Source of the DNA: Paraburkholderia mimosarum LMG 23256 = NBRC 106338
Lineage (GTDB): Bacteria; Pseudomonadota; Gammaproteobacteria; Burkholderiales; Burkholderiaceae
Direction: 5' to 3'
Length of the DNA: 64,000 nt
NCBI RefSeq assembly: GCF_000739815.1
Contig: NZ_BBJJ01000001.1
Location: forward strand, 248,001-312,000
The first letter of the stretch is position 1. Each line of letters begins with the position of its first letter. Position numbers and translations under genes: made by a program. This document shows positions 1-9,462 of the stretch, in pieces. The notes under the pieces are model-generated. The model saw only the letters and a list, made by a program, of their open reading frames with translations. It searched no databases and was not told where the DNA came from.

Positions 1-1
1 G

Positions 2-232
2 TTCCACTGCCTCACCATCCACGGCTCCGGTGTGAACATGTCGGCGGAGAACCGCTGGCAGGCATACATCACCTATAACCGCGTTGCGAATCGTCCACGT
101 GCCGTGGAAAAGCCGCGTGGCGACTTCGTGCGTTCGACCAACTGGGTGCCGCTCCAGATCGAAAGCGACGATGGCATTCTCACCGCCGAACCACGCGGGA
201 TGGAACGAGAAATCTCGGTACAGGGGAAATAA
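2..232 (+). CDS. Phytanoyl-CoA dioxygenase (PhyH) family protein, C-terminal end only
   Basis: The reading frame is open from base 2 to a TAA at 230-232, so only about 76 C-terminal residues are present and the 5' part lies left of the window. It contains HGSGVNMSAENRWQ followed by a YITYN segment. That resembles the distal iron-binding His region and core end of PhyH/ectoine-hydroxylase-like Fe(II)/2-oxoglutarate dioxygenases, a family that hydroxylates small molecules or acyl-CoAs. The stop codon lies one base before the GTG of the aldehyde dehydrogenase, and that gene's ribosome site sits in the last codons here, so the two are probably translationally coupled. The substrate cannot be told from this fragment. 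Confidence 0.65.
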   Translation, partial: FHCLTIHGSGVNMSAENRWQAYITYNRVANRPRAVEKPRGDFVRSTNWVPLQIESDDGILTAEPRGMEREISVQGK

Positions 233-233
233 C

Positions 234-1673
234 GTGACGACAGCCCATCATTTCATTGGTAATCAATGGGTGGCTCCCTCGAGCGGCGGCACGATTGCCG
301 TGATCAACCCGTCCACAGGTCTGGAGTTAGCGCGCATCGCTCGTGGCAATGCGGCCGACATCGACGCCGCCGTCAAGGCAGCGCGCAAAGCCTTCGACAC
401 CACCTGGCGGCGTGTCGGTCCAGTCGAGCGCGGCCGCATTCTCGCGCGCCTGGGCCAGCTAGTGCTCGACAATCACGAGACGCTGGCGCGCATCGAATCG
501 GAGGACACGGGCAAGCCGCTAAAGCAAGCCGCGGCCGATATCACCGTATGCGCCCGCTACCTGGAATTCTATGCGGGTGCCTGTGACAAGCTGCATGGAG
601 AGACCATTCCTTTTCTGCCTGGACATACGGTGCTTGCCGTTCGCGAGCCGCATGGCGTGACCGGGCATATCATTCCATGGAATTATCCCGCCGCGATGTT
701 CGGACGCAGCGTCGCGGCTTCGCTTGCGGCCGGCAACACAAGCGTGGTGAAGCCGGCCGAAGACGCCTGTCTCTCGTATCTCAAACTGGCCGAGCTTGCG
801 GCCGAGGCGGGGCTACCCGCAGGTGTGCTGAACATCGTAACGGGCTACGGCCGTGAAGCTGGCGTCGCGCTCAGCGAACATCCCGGCATCGCACATATCT
901 CGTTTACGGGCTCTCCCGCAACGGGCACCGCCGTCGCACAGGCGGCAGCCAGGCACCATTGCCCCGTGACGCTCGAACTCGGCGGGAAGTCTCCGCAAAT
1001 CGTCTTCGACGACGCCGATCTGGATGCCGCGTTGCCGGTCATTCGCAATGCCATTGTGCAGAATAGCGGGCAGACGTGTTCCGCCGGTAGCCGCTTGCTG
1101 GTGCAGGCTTCGCGTTATGAGGAAGTCGTCGAACGATTGGCGCGCAGCTTTGAAGCGGTTACGGCCGGCCCCGCGGAAGGAAACTACGATTGCGGGCCGT
1201 TGATCAACGCAACCCAGCTCGATCGGGTAAAAACCTTCCTTGCCAAGGCCGATGCTGACAAGATCCGCGTTGCCGCGACTGCGAAGCTTGCGCCGGATGC
1301 GGCGCAGGGAGGGTACTTTCAGCCGCCTGTGCTTTTGCGCGACGTACCCCACATGCACACGCTTGCCCAGGACGAAGTCTTCGGTCCGGTGTTGGTTGCA
1401 ATGCCATTTTCGGATGAAGCGGAGGCCGTTCGTCTCGCGAACGACACGGCATTCGGTCTGGTTGCGGGTATCTGGACGCGCGACGGCGCCCGCCAGATGC
1501 GTCTGGCTCACGCGTTTCATGGAGGTCAGGTGTTCGTCAATTGCTACGGCGCAGGCGGAGGCATAGAGTTGCCGTTCGGCGGTGTAAAGCAAAGCGGCTA
1601 TGGTCGCGAGAAGGGGATGGAGGGCCTGTTGAGCTTTACGACGCTGAAGACGATCACTCTTAATCACGGCTGA
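234..1673 (+). CDS. NAD(P)+-dependent aldehyde dehydrogenase
   Basis: A 479-residue protein, the usual length for the ALDH superfamily, which oxidises aldehydes to carboxylic acids in the cytoplasm. Visible motifs are PWN with Asn150, the nucleotide-binding loop FTGSPATG (224-231), the general base Glu248 in LELGGKSP, and the catalytic Cys282 in SGQTCSAGSR. I chose the GTG at 234 because AGGGG precedes it and because an ALDH normally starts close to an FIGNQW motif, found here at residues 7-12. The longer open frame to position 84 would overlap the dioxygenase. It likely acts on the product of the upstream dioxygenase or on an intermediate of the lyase pathway downstream. The substrate is unknown. 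Confidence 0.92.
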   Translation: MTTAHHFIGNQWVAPSSGGTIAVINPSTGLELARIARGNAADIDAAVKAARKAFDTTWRRVGPVERGRILARLGQLVLDNHETLARIESEDTGKPLKQAAADITVCARYLEFYAGACDKLHGETIPFLPGHTVLAVREPHGVTGHIIPWNYPAAMFGRSVAASLAAGNTSVVKPAEDACLSYLKLAELAAEAGLPAGVLNIVTGYGREAGVALSEHPGIAHISFTGSPATGTAVAQAAARHHCPVTLELGGKSPQIVFDDADLDAALPVIRNAIVQNSGQTCSAGSRLLVQASRYEEVVERLARSFEAVTAGPAEGNYDCGPLINATQLDRVKTFLAKADADKIRVAATAKLAPDAAQGGYFQPPVLLRDVPHMHTLAQDEVFGPVLVAMPFSDEAEAVRLANDTAFGLVAGIWTRDGARQMRLAHAFHGGQVFVNCYGAGGGIELPFGGVKQSGYGREKGMEGLLSFTTLKTITLNHG

Positions 1674-1751
1674 GGGCACACGTCAGGTGCGCAGGCCTGA
1701 ATACCGGGACCGTGCCTTGCGCACCCAACTCGCGTTGCCGGAGCAATCTGC

Positions 1752-2666
1752 ATGCGAATTGATCTTGTAACGTTAAATATATTCCTGACTGTTATTGAAG
1801 AACGCAATTTCGCGCGGGCCGCCGAGCGTCACTTCATTGCGACTTCCGCCGTCAGTAAGCGGATCAGCGATCTCGAAGACGCGCTCGGGGTGCAATTGCT
1901 CGAGCGCCGCAACGTGGGGGTTCGGCCGACGCCTGCCGGACTGGAACTCGTGACGCACGCGAAGGACATGATGCTGGTGATGGCGCGCATGCGCGCGCAG
2001 ATGAGCGAATTCGGCGACGGCTCCAAGGGCGAAGTCCGTGTGTTCGCAAACAGCACCGCGATTGTCGGTTTTCTTGGCCCGACCATTCGCACCTTCCTGG
2101 AAGCCTATCCGCAGATCGACGTTCATCTCGAAGAATGGAGCAGCCCGTTCATCGTTCGTGCGTTGCGCGACGGTCTCGCGGATCTGGGCGTGTTCTGGTC
2201 TGGTGTCTCGACGGCTGGACTGACAGTGCATCCGTTCAGACGTTCGAACCTCGTCGTCGTGGTTCCCTTGCAGCATCCGCTGGCGGACCGAAGTGAAGTC
2301 TCCTTCGCCGAGACGCTCGATTACGATGTGATTGCCTTCCACGAAGGCAGCCTGATTTTCCGGATGATGCAGTCGTGTGCCGCGGACTTGCAGCGCAAGT
2401 TGCGTGTCCGCCTGCAGGTAACGAGCTTCGATGCCATGCGCACCATGGTGCGCGCCGGAATTGGCCTGGCAGTCATGTCTGACGTCACTGTGAAAACGCC
2501 GGATGAAAGCTATGGCTACAAGATCGTCCCCTTTAGCGATGAGTGGACGAAGCTTGAGAGCCTGATCGGCTACCGTGACTTCGATGCATTGCCGCGTTGT
2601 GCGCAAAATTTCGTTCGCCATCTGCAATCTCCACACCCCGGTCTGATTCAGGGACGGGAGACCTAA
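1752..2666 (+). CDS. LysR-family transcriptional regulator
   Basis: A 304-residue protein with the LysR N-terminal winged helix-turn-helix (residues about 3-62, including FARAAERHFIATSAVSKRIS and GVQLLERR). A periplasmic-binding-protein-like effector domain follows (about 90-290). LysR proteins bind DNA as tetramers and respond to a small-molecule co-inducer. Unusually for LysR, it is encoded in the same direction as its neighbours, 78 bp after the aldehyde dehydrogenase and 25 bp before the hydroxyacid dehydrogenase. It probably sits inside the operon and regulates it. The effector is unknown. Confidence 0.92.
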   Translation: MRIDLVTLNIFLTVIEERNFARAAERHFIATSAVSKRISDLEDALGVQLLERRNVGVRPTPAGLELVTHAKDMMLVMARMRAQMSEFGDGSKGEVRVFANSTAIVGFLGPTIRTFLEAYPQIDVHLEEWSSPFIVRALRDGLADLGVFWSGVSTAGLTVHPFRRSNLVVVVPLQHPLADRSEVSFAETLDYDVIAFHEGSLIFRMMQSCAADLQRKLRVRLQVTSFDAMRTMVRAGIGLAVMSDVTVKTPDESYGYKIVPFSDEWTKLESLIGYRDFDALPRCAQNFVRHLQSPHPGLIQGRET

Positions 2667-2691
2667 CCGAACGTTGGGGATACCTACTCAC

Positions 2692-3639
2692 ATGAGCCAT
2701 ATTGTTTTTCTGGACAGTGCAACGTTGCCTGTACCAGTACCTCGTCCCCGGTCATCCGACCGCTGGACAGAGCGCCCCAGTACCCGCGAGCATGAGCTTG
2801 TCGATGCGCTGGCAGACGCCGACATTGCCATCACCAACAAGGTTCCGCTTCGGTCTGACACGCTGCGGCAACTTCCGCGGCTCCGGTACATCTGCATTGC
2901 GGCCAGCGGTAGTGACAGCGTAGATCTAGCCTGGTGTCGTGAACACGGTATTCAGGTGTCCAATGTGCCTGCGTATGCTGCATTGAGCGTCGCCGAGCAT
3001 GTAATCGCCTGCATTTTCATGTTGCGGCGGAAAATGCTTTCCTACAGTCAGTTGGCCGCTTCGTCTGCGTGGACCGCGTCGCCGGTATTTTGTGTTCACG
3101 GCGCGCCCATTAGCGACATACGCGGTGCAACGCTCGGTCTGATCGGCTTGGGCGCGATCGGCAAGGAGGTTATGAGGATAGCGACAGCACTGGGAATGCG
3201 GGTGCTGGCAAGCGAGCGCAAGGGCAGGTCTGAAGCGCGGCCAGGCTATACCTTGTTTGACACGGTGATTTCCGCCAGCGACGTGATCTCATTGCATTGC
3301 CCTCTATCAGTTGACACGGAAGGTCTGATCGGAGAGCGCGAGTTCTCGATGATGCGTCCCACTGCAGTGCTGATCAATACGGCGCGCGGCGCGCTCATCG
3401 ACGAGCGCGCGCTTGAGGCCGCGCTTTTCAGGCAAACCATCGCCGGTGCGGCGCTTGACGTGTTGCAGGTTGAACCACCGCACGAGCAGCATCGCTTCGT
3501 CACCGGTCAGCCGGACAATCTGTTGCTGACGCCGCACGTGGCATGGGCAAGCTCATCCGCTGTCGAGACGCTTGCGCGTGCGGTTTGCGCCAACGTGGAG
3601 AGCTTTCTGGAGCAACGCACCCTGAATCGGGTTGCCTGA
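2692..3639 (+). CDS. D-2-hydroxyacid dehydrogenase, NAD-binding
   Basis: A 315-residue protein of the D-isomer 2-hydroxyacid dehydrogenase family, which interconverts 2-keto acids such as glyoxylate or hydroxypyruvate with D-2-hydroxyacids. It shows the Rossmann motif GLIGLGAIGKEV, the substrate-binding Arg in NTARGALIDE, the Glu in VLQVEPP and the catalytic His in TPHVAWAS. I chose the ATG at 2692 over an in-frame TTG at 2674 because GGGGA lies just upstream and the family begins directly with a beta strand (HIVFLD). In this cluster it might reduce glyoxylate or pyruvate released by the CitE-like lyase, which is inference from context. Confidence 0.88.
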   Translation: MSHIVFLDSATLPVPVPRPRSSDRWTERPSTREHELVDALADADIAITNKVPLRSDTLRQLPRLRYICIAASGSDSVDLAWCREHGIQVSNVPAYAALSVAEHVIACIFMLRRKMLSYSQLAASSAWTASPVFCVHGAPISDIRGATLGLIGLGAIGKEVMRIATALGMRVLASERKGRSEARPGYTLFDTVISASDVISLHCPLSVDTEGLIGEREFSMMRPTAVLINTARGALIDERALEAALFRQTIAGAALDVLQVEPPHEQHRFVTGQPDNLLLTPHVAWASSSAVETLARAVCANVESFLEQRTLNRVA

Positions 3640-3821
3640 AACGATGTACTACATTCGGCCGTTCGTTCGATCATCGGTGCAAGTCTTCAATCGCGAACGC
3701 GGCATTCGGAAATCGATGATTCACAGGCCGCATCGCCTGCGAGAAACTTTCTCGGTGAGTTGGGTGCAATCAATCAGGCAGCCCATTAGACAGTCGTCAA
3801 CCAACTGAGAAAGCGTCGGAT

Positions 3822-4985
3822 ATGAACCTTCCCCTGGATAACATCACGGTGGTTTCGCTCGAACAGGCAATCGCTGCTCCGCTCGCCAGTCGGCATCTTG
3901 CCGATTGGGGGGCGCGTGTCATCAAGATTGAACGACCGGGCAGCGGCGATTTTGCCCGCGGATATGACAAGGCGATGCACGGCATGTCGAGTCAGTTTGT
4001 TTGGGCAAATCGCTCAAAAGAAAGCTTGGCATTAGACGTGAAGTCAGAGTTCGGGCAGGAGGTACTGGAAGAATTGTTGCCACGCGCGGACGTGTTCATT
4101 CAGAATCTCGCGCCTGGCGCTGCGAAGCGACTCGGGCTCGACGCCAGGTCACTCATTGAGCGCTATCCGCGCATCATAGCTTGCGACATCTCGGGCTATG
4201 GTTCGACGGGGCCGTATGCAAAGAAGAAGGCCTATGACTTGCTGGTTCAATGCGAAACCGGCTTCCTGTCGATCAATGGAACACCCGATGAACAGGTAAA
4301 GTGCGGTTTGTCTATCGTCGATATCGCAACCGGCATGTATGCGCTGAATGGCATTTTGCTTGCGCTCTATCGGCGCGAGCGGACAGGCAGGGGCACCGCA
4401 TTGGAAGTCTCGCTGTTCGATGCTATGGCCGAGTGGATGAGTTACCCTGCGTACTACACACGCGACAGTGGCAAGCCCGTCGAGCGCTCCGGCGCTCGTC
4501 ACGCAACTATCGCGCCATATGGGCCATTTATCGCGGGCGACGGCAAAACGGTTTTCTTCGGAATCCAGAACGAGCGGGAGTGGCGGAATTTTTGCGAAAA
4601 AGTGCTGGGTGATGCGAATATTCGCACCGATCCGCGCTTCGCGTCGAACCCGGATCGCGTGCGCAATCGCGATGCCCTTGAAGCATTGATCAACGAGTAC
4701 TTCGCCAAATGGACGAGCGCAGAGCTGGGGGATCTTCTCGAACGGGCGGCCATCGCCAATGGCTGCATGAACACAGTCGAAGATTTCCTCGCGCACCCGC
4801 AGTTGCACGAACGCGGGCGAGTGGCGTCCATCGGGAGTCCGGAGGGCCCACTTGAGGTGTTTTTGCCGCCGGTCATTATTGACGGACTGTCGCCAGCGAT
4901 GAAAAGCGTGCCCGATGTAGGCGAGCATACGGACGACATCCTTGGGGAGCTGGGACTGCATCCGTCCCGCCTGCGCATCGCCTGA
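3822..4985 (+). CDS. Class III CoA-transferase (CaiB/BaiF family)
   Basis: A 387-residue protein matching the family III CoA-transferases, which move CoA between carboxylic acids through an aspartyl-CoA intermediate. The N-terminal half has the CoA-binding pattern (VVSLEQAIAAPLASRHLADW, VIKIERPG), and Asp139 in KKAYDLLVQCETG is at the position of the catalytic Asp. The conserved GYGSTGPYA segment precedes it. The gene is 182 bp after the hydroxyacid dehydrogenase and 33 bp before the CitE-like gene. The arrangement fits activation of a hydroxydicarboxylic acid to its CoA ester followed by cleavage. I cannot distinguish malate, citramalate, mesaconate or other acids from sequence alone. Confidence 0.9.
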   Translation: MNLPLDNITVVSLEQAIAAPLASRHLADWGARVIKIERPGSGDFARGYDKAMHGMSSQFVWANRSKESLALDVKSEFGQEVLEELLPRADVFIQNLAPGAAKRLGLDARSLIERYPRIIACDISGYGSTGPYAKKKAYDLLVQCETGFLSINGTPDEQVKCGLSIVDIATGMYALNGILLALYRRERTGRGTALEVSLFDAMAEWMSYPAYYTRDSGKPVERSGARHATIAPYGPFIAGDGKTVFFGIQNEREWRNFCEKVLGDANIRTDPRFASNPDRVRNRDALEALINEYFAKWTSAELGDLLERAAIANGCMNTVEDFLAHPQLHERGRVASIGSPEGPLEVFLPPVIIDGLSPAMKSVPDVGEHTDDILGELGLHPSRLRIA

Positions 4986-5018
4986 CCGACCCCTGAACCG
5001 TACGAGGATCATAGTTCC

Positions 5019-5951
5019 ATGCGTGTTACAAGAACGTTTCTTGCGGTACCGGCCCATCAGCGTCGGATGGTCGAATCGGCGGCCCGCAGTTCGGCGGACG
5101 CAGTCTTTCTCGACCTGGAGGATGCCGTGCCGCAAGCTCAAAAGGAGACCGCGCTCCTCGGCGCTATCGCGGCGATCAACGAGCTGGACTGGGGAAAAAA
5201 AACTGTAAGCGTGCGCATCAATATGGCGGCGAGCGCGACCATCGAAAGGGAGGTGGCGCAGTTGTCGATGTTCGCGCCGCGGCTGGACACGCTCCTCGTT
5301 CCAAAGGTTGAGTGTACTGCCGACGTGGACAGCGTTGTCAGACTGATCAACCTGCGCAGCAGGCGTGGGAGGGCGCCACTCGGTCTGGAAGTGATGATCG
5401 AGACGGCTCTCGGGCTTACGAACTGCGAGCAGATCGCGGGACATTCGGAATTGATCGAGTCACTGCATTTTGGCGTAGGCGACTTTTCGGCATCGATTGG
5501 GGCAAAAGGTGTCGATATCGGGCTTTCACATCCCGGATATCGTCTGACCGCGCGCTCTGCGCAAGGTGATTACTCAAGCACGGCGCTCGATATGTGGGCT
5601 TATCCGATGATGCGTATCCTGGTCGCGGCGCGCGCTCACGGCCTGAGAGCAATCGATGGGCCCTGCGGAGCGTTTCATGATCGCGATTTGACGTCGTCAC
5701 TGGCTATCAAGGCTGCAACAATGGGGTTCGATGGAAAGCAGGTCATTCATCCTTGCCAGATCGATGCGACGCGCCAGGCGTTTGTTCCGGGCGACGACGA
5801 GCTATGCCAGGCTCAGCGTGTCGTAGCGGCGCTCATTGAAGCGGAGCGCGACGGACGTGGCGCCGTTCAGATCGATGGCAAACTGGTCGACTATGCGAAC
5901 ATCCGGATGGCGAGACGTGTAATTGCGATGGCGGCAAACGTAGACTTGTAA
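5019..5951 (+). CDS. HpcH/HpaI-CitE family lyase (malyl-CoA or citramalyl-CoA lyase-like)
   Basis: A 310-residue TIM-barrel protein of the CitE / L-malyl-CoA lyase group, which cleaves 3-hydroxyacyl-CoAs to glyoxylate or pyruvate plus an acyl-CoA and uses Mg2+. Seen are FLDLEDAVPQAQK, the LLVPKVE strand, the metal-binding Glu in LEVMIETALGL, the metal-binding Asp in FGVGDFSASIGAKG, and the C-terminal GFDGKQVIHPCQI typical of the group. It follows the CoA-transferase by 33 bp and is probably co-transcribed. The pair forms a CoA-activation/aldol-cleavage module. The family is secure; the substrate is inferred only to be a hydroxyacyl-CoA. Confidence 0.88.
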   Translation: MRVTRTFLAVPAHQRRMVESAARSSADAVFLDLEDAVPQAQKETALLGAIAAINELDWGKKTVSVRINMAASATIEREVAQLSMFAPRLDTLLVPKVECTADVDSVVRLINLRSRRGRAPLGLEVMIETALGLTNCEQIAGHSELIESLHFGVGDFSASIGAKGVDIGLSHPGYRLTARSAQGDYSSTALDMWAYPMMRILVAARAHGLRAIDGPCGAFHDRDLTSSLAIKAATMGFDGKQVIHPCQIDATRQAFVPGDDELCQAQRVVAALIEAERDGRGAVQIDGKLVDYANIRMARRVIAMAANVDL

Positions 5952-6118
5952 CGGATTCGACGCTGTTGAACTCGGATCCCCCATTTCGAAAACCGAGCAG
6001 GCCTTCACGCGATCGAATGCCTTTTCCCGAAAGCGTGCTGGCGTCGGCTAAACGCGTGGCAGAAGGCAGGCGTCTGGAACAAGTTGCATGGGCTGCTGCT
6101 CGACCGCTGTTTTCATGT

Positions 6119-8770
6119 TTACGGCAAACGATCGCGCAGATAGGCGGCCGTGCGGCTTTCTGCCACTTTCGCAACTTCACGAGGCGGGCCGCACGCAACC
6201 GTCCTTCCGCCGTCGTCGCCCGCGCCAGGTCCGATGTCAATCAGCCAGTCGCTGTGCGCCGCAACACGCATGTCATGCTCGACGACGATCACCGTGTTGC
6301 CTGCGTCGACGAGTCCCTGCAACTGCGTCATCAGACGGTCGACGTCGGCGGGGTGGAGGCCTGTCGTCGGCTCGTCAAGGATGTAGAGCGAGTCACCGCG
6401 CTGCGCGCGCTGCAGTTCGGTCGCGAGCTTGATGCGCTGCGCTTCGCCGCCCGATAACTCCGTCGCGGGCTGTCCGAGCCGTAAATAACCGAGGCCGATG
6501 TCCTGCAGCACTTGCAGCGCGCGCATGACTTGCGCTTCGTCGGCGAAGAAGTCGCAGGCGGCATCGACCGTCAACCCGAGCACCTGCGCGATGTTCTTGC
6601 CACGCCATTCGATTTCGAGCGTCGGCGCGTTGTAGCGCGTACCGTGGCAGGTGGAGCAGGGCGCGTACACGCTCGGCAGGAACAGCAGTTCGACGCTGAC
6701 GAACCCTTCGCCTTCGCACGTCGGGCAGCGGCCTTTCGCGACGTTGAACGAGAAGCGGCCCGCGTCGTAGCGGCGCTTGCGGGCGGCCGGCGTCTCGGCG
6801 AAGAGCCTGCGCACCTGATCGAAGAGGCCGGTGTAGGTCGCGAGATTCGAGCGCGGCGTGCGGCCGATCGGCTTCTGGTCAACGCGCACGAGCCGCCGGA
6901 CCGCCTCCATTCCTTCGACGATGTCGCCGCCCGTGGGCTGTGTATAGGCGGCGAGGAGCGGGTCGAGTTCTTCGTCGGCGTCCGGTGTGATCGTGCGGCC
7001 GAGGCGACCCGCGACGAGCTCCGGCAGCGCCTGACTGACGAGGCTCGATTTGCCCGAGCCCGATACGCCGGTCACGGTCGTGAAGCAGCCGAGCGGAAAC
7101 GCCGCGTCGAGTCCGTGCAGATTGTTGCGCGTGATTTTCGCGAGCCGCAACCAGCCCGAAGGCGTGCGCGGAGCGTGCGCGGCACGCTTGTGCATGCCGA
7201 AGAGATGCTTGCGCGTCTGCGACGCTTCGACCTTCGCGAGCCCCGCCGGCGGCCCGCTGTACACCACGTGACCGCCTGCTTCGCCCGCGGCCGGGCCTAC
7301 ATCGACGAGCCAGTCCGCACGTCGCATCATGTTCAGATCGTGCTCGACGACGAAAAGCGAATTGCCCGCCGCCTTCAGCCGCTTGAGCGCCGTGAAAAGC
7401 GCTTCGCCGTCGGCAGGATGCAATCCTGCCGACGGCTCGTCTAGCACGTACACGACGCCGAATAGTTGCGAGGCAAGCTGCGTCGCGAGCCGCAAGCGCT
7501 GCAATTCGCCCGATGAAAGCGTAGGCGTCGAGCGATCGAGCGCGAGGTAGCCGAGCCCGAGGTCGATCAGCGTCGTGAGGCGCTCGAGCAATTCCTCCGC
7601 GATGCGCTGCGCTGCGACGCGCTTCTCGTCCGACATGTTGGGCGTACGCCGCACGTTCGGCGCCGCCTTGTGCGCGGAGCCGCCCGCTGCGACGCGTTTC
7701 TCGGTCGCTTCGCGCATCGCCTGCTTGCCAAGGATAGCGCTGTCGCCGTCGATGCCGTGGGTGTGCGCGGGCAGTTCGCCGCGCGCGATCGGGGCGAGCA
7801 GGTCGGCGAGGCGCGCGAGCGGCATCTGCGAGAACGCGGCGATGTCGAGTCCGGCGAACGTCACGGACAACGCCTCGCGCTTCAATCGCTTGCCGTGACA
7901 TGCCGGGCACTCCCGGCCGATCATGTAGCGCGATACGCGTTTCTTCATCAGCGCGCTTTGCGTATTCGCGAACGTGTGCAGCACATAGCGGCGCGCGCCG
8001 GTGAACGTGCCCTGATAGCTCGGCTCCATCTTGCGCTTGAGCGCAAGCCGCGTTTCCTCGGGCGTTAAGCCGGCGTAGACGGGCACCGTGGGCGAATCGT
8101 CGGTGAAAAGGATCCAATCGCGGTCCTTCTTCGGCAGCTCTCGCCACGGAATATCTACGTCGTAGCCGAGCGTAACGAGGATGTCCCGCAGATTCTGCCC
8201 GTGCCAAGCGGGCGGCCACGCAGCGATCGCGCGCTCGCGGACCGTGAGCGTGTCGTCGGGGACCATCGACTTTTCGGTGACTTCGTACACACGTCCGAGC
8301 CCGTGGCACGTCGGGCAGGCGCCTTGGACCGTGTTCGGCGAGAAGTCCTCGGCGTAGAGCATCGGCTGCTTCGGCGGATAGCTGCCGGTGCGCGAGTACA
8401 GCATGCGCACGAGGCTGGAAAGCGTCGTGACGCTTCCCACCGACGAGCGCGCGCTCGGCGTGCCGCGCTGCTGCTGAAGCGCGACGGCGGGCGGCAGTCC
8501 TTCGATCGAATCGAATTCGGGCACGCCGACCTGTTCGATCAGCCGGCGCGCGTAAGGCGCGACCGACTCGAAGTAGCGCCGCTGCGCCTCGGCGTAGAGC
8601 GTGCCGAACGCAAGTGACGACTTGCCGGAGCCGGACACGCCTGTGAATACAACGAGCGCATCGCGCGGAATGTCGACGTCGATATTCTTCAGGTTGTGTT
8701 CGCGCGCGCCGCGAACGCGCACGAAGCCATCGCGCGCGGTTTCGGGGGAGGGTTTCGGACGGGAGTTCAT
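6119..8770 (-). CDS. UvrA paralogue (class II, UvrB-binding domain missing)
   Basis: An 883-residue protein with two UvrA-type ABC ATPase halves. Each half has a Walker A ([10 protein letters not shown]), a signature ([12 protein letters not shown] and [12 protein letters not shown]) and a Walker B ([12 protein letters not shown] and [12 protein letters not shown]). Zinc-module cysteines are present as [25 protein letters not shown] and CSTCHGTRY. Between MLYSRTG and [11 protein letters not shown] only about a dozen residues remain where classical UvrA has roughly 100 residues of UvrB-binding domain. This marks UvrA2-type paralogues linked to drug tolerance or alternative damage recognition rather than canonical nucleotide excision repair. 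The ATG at 8770 is preferred over an in-frame TTG at 8788. It is a stand-alone gene convergent with the CitE-like gene. Confidence 0.9.
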   Translation of the reverse strand: MNSRPKPSPETARDGFVRVRGAREHNLKNIDVDIPRDALVVFTGVSGSGKSSLAFGTLYAEAQRRYFESVAPYARRLIEQVGVPEFDSIEGLPPAVALQQQRGTPSARSSVGSVTTLSSLVRMLYSRTGSYPPKQPMLYAEDFSPNTVQGACPTCHGLGRVYEVTEKSMVPDDTLTVRERAIAAWPPAWHGQNLRDILVTLGYDVDIPWRELPKKDRDWILFTDDSPTVPVYAGLTPEETRLALKRKMEPSYQGTFTGARRYVLHTFANTQSALMKKRVSRYMIGRECPACHGKRLKREALSVTFAGLDIAAFSQMPLARLADLLAPIARGELPAHTHGIDGDSAILGKQAMREATEKRVAAGGSAHKAAPNVRRTPNMSDEKRVAAQRIAEELLERLTTLIDLGLGYLALDRSTPTLSSGELQRLRLATQLASQLFGVVYVLDEPSAGLHPADGEALFTALKRLKAAGNSLFVVEHDLNMMRRADWLVDVGPAAGEAGGHVVYSGPPAGLAKVEASQTRKHLFGMHKRAAHAPRTPSGWLRLAKITRNNLHGLDAAFPLGCFTTVTGVSGSGKSSLVSQALPELVAGRLGRTITPDADEELDPLLAAYTQPTGGDIVEGMEAVRRLVRVDQKPIGRTPRSNLATYTGLFDQVRRLFAETPAARKRRYDAGRFSFNVAKGRCPTCEGEGFVSVELLFLPSVYAPCSTCHGTRYNAPTLEIEWRGKNIAQVLGLTVDAACDFFADEAQVMRALQVLQDIGLGYLRLGQPATELSGGEAQRIKLATELQRAQRGDSLYILDEPTTGLHPADVDRLMTQLQGLVDAGNTVIVVEHDMRVAAHSDWLIDIGPGAGDDGGRTVACGPPREVAKVAESRTAAYLRDRLP

Positions 8771-8800
8771 CCGCTGCGGAAGCGGCAATCCGCAGGCCAG

Positions 8801-9103
8801 CTAGCCGGGCAGCTTCGCCGCGAGCACGTCGACGTGCGCGATTTCGGGCGGCCTGGCAAGATGGTCTGCGGCTTTCGCCATCAGCGCCTCGGCGACCTTG
8901 CCCGCGAGATGCGCCTGGCGACCGGCTTCGTCGGGAAAAGTATCGAAGATGCCGAACGTGGACGGCCCGAGGCGCAGGCCGAACCACGCGATCGTTGCGG
9001 GCTCCGCTTCGACGAGCGGCAATCCGCCCATCAGAAAGGCTTCTACTTCCTGCTCCCTGCCCGGCTTCGCTTCCAGCCGGACGAACAACGCGGTCTTGAC
9101 CAT
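8801..9103 (-). CDS. Antibiotic biosynthesis monooxygenase (ABM)-type small protein
   Basis: A 100-residue single-domain ferredoxin-like alpha/beta protein. The opening [21 protein letters not shown], the central [17 protein letters not shown] and the short helical end are typical of the ABM/quinol-monooxygenase superfamily. Its members oxidise aromatic quinols without cofactor or degrade heme, and many remain uncharacterised. The ATG at 9103 has AGGAG seven bases upstream. The frame stays open a further 318 bases upstream, but that stretch is a decayed oxidoreductase start, not part of this protein. The stop lies 30 bp before the UvrA paralogue start, so co-transcription is possible. Confidence 0.75.
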   Translation of the reverse strand: MVKTALFVRLEAKPGREQEVEAFLMGGLPLVEAEPATIAWFGLRLGPSTFGIFDTFPDEAGRQAHLAGKVAEALMAKAADHLARPPEIAHVDVLAAKLPG

Positions 9104-9213
9104 GACATCGCTCCTGTTGCACGCACCGAGGTGACGGACAAAGATACGTGCTCCGCACCAGGTGTATTGATCATAGTGACGCATGGTTAAGAAAGCGAGG
9201 ACACTCTGATCGG

Positions 9214-9409
9214 CAGCCCGATTCGATGCCCAGGATGTGGGGCATGGCCAGGCCGGCGCCATTGCGCGCAAACTTGTAGTCCACCGGGTTGATGCTCGAG
9301 GTGCCGTCACTCGCAGGCGGACTTCGCCCGAGCCGGGCGTGGGGATGAGAACATTTGCGGGCACCAGTGTGTAGTCCGCTCTCGCCTGTTGAAGAAGCAG
9401 AGTTTTCAT
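9214..9409 (-). pseudogene. N-terminal remnant of a zinc-type alcohol dehydrogenase / quinone oxidoreductase
   Basis: The start reads MKTLLLQQARADYTLVP, then PGSGEVRLRV, which is the normal N-terminus of an MDR-superfamily quinone oxidoreductase. The frame then slips: the next conserved block (NPVDYKFARNGAGLAMPHIL) is readable only in another frame. After about 60 codons homology ends in unrelated sequence upstream of the ABM gene. An eight-codon start reading MKTKAAIA, resembling yet another alcohol dehydrogenase N-terminus, lies at 9418-9444. Non-functional as it stands. Confidence 0.65.
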
Positions 9410-9462
9410 TGTGTAATTCATGCGATGGCAGCTTTGGTTTTCATGGCGCGTTTCTCAAAATC

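Noticed and set aside
4149..5444. A 431-codon open frame opposite the CoA-transferase and lyase genes
   Set aside because: Shadow frame without family resemblance or a ribosome site.
6879..9158. A 759-codon open frame on the - strand overlapping the UvrA paralogue
   Set aside because: It is an Arg/Ala-rich shadow of the uvrA-type gene in another frame, caused by high GC content, and shows no domains.
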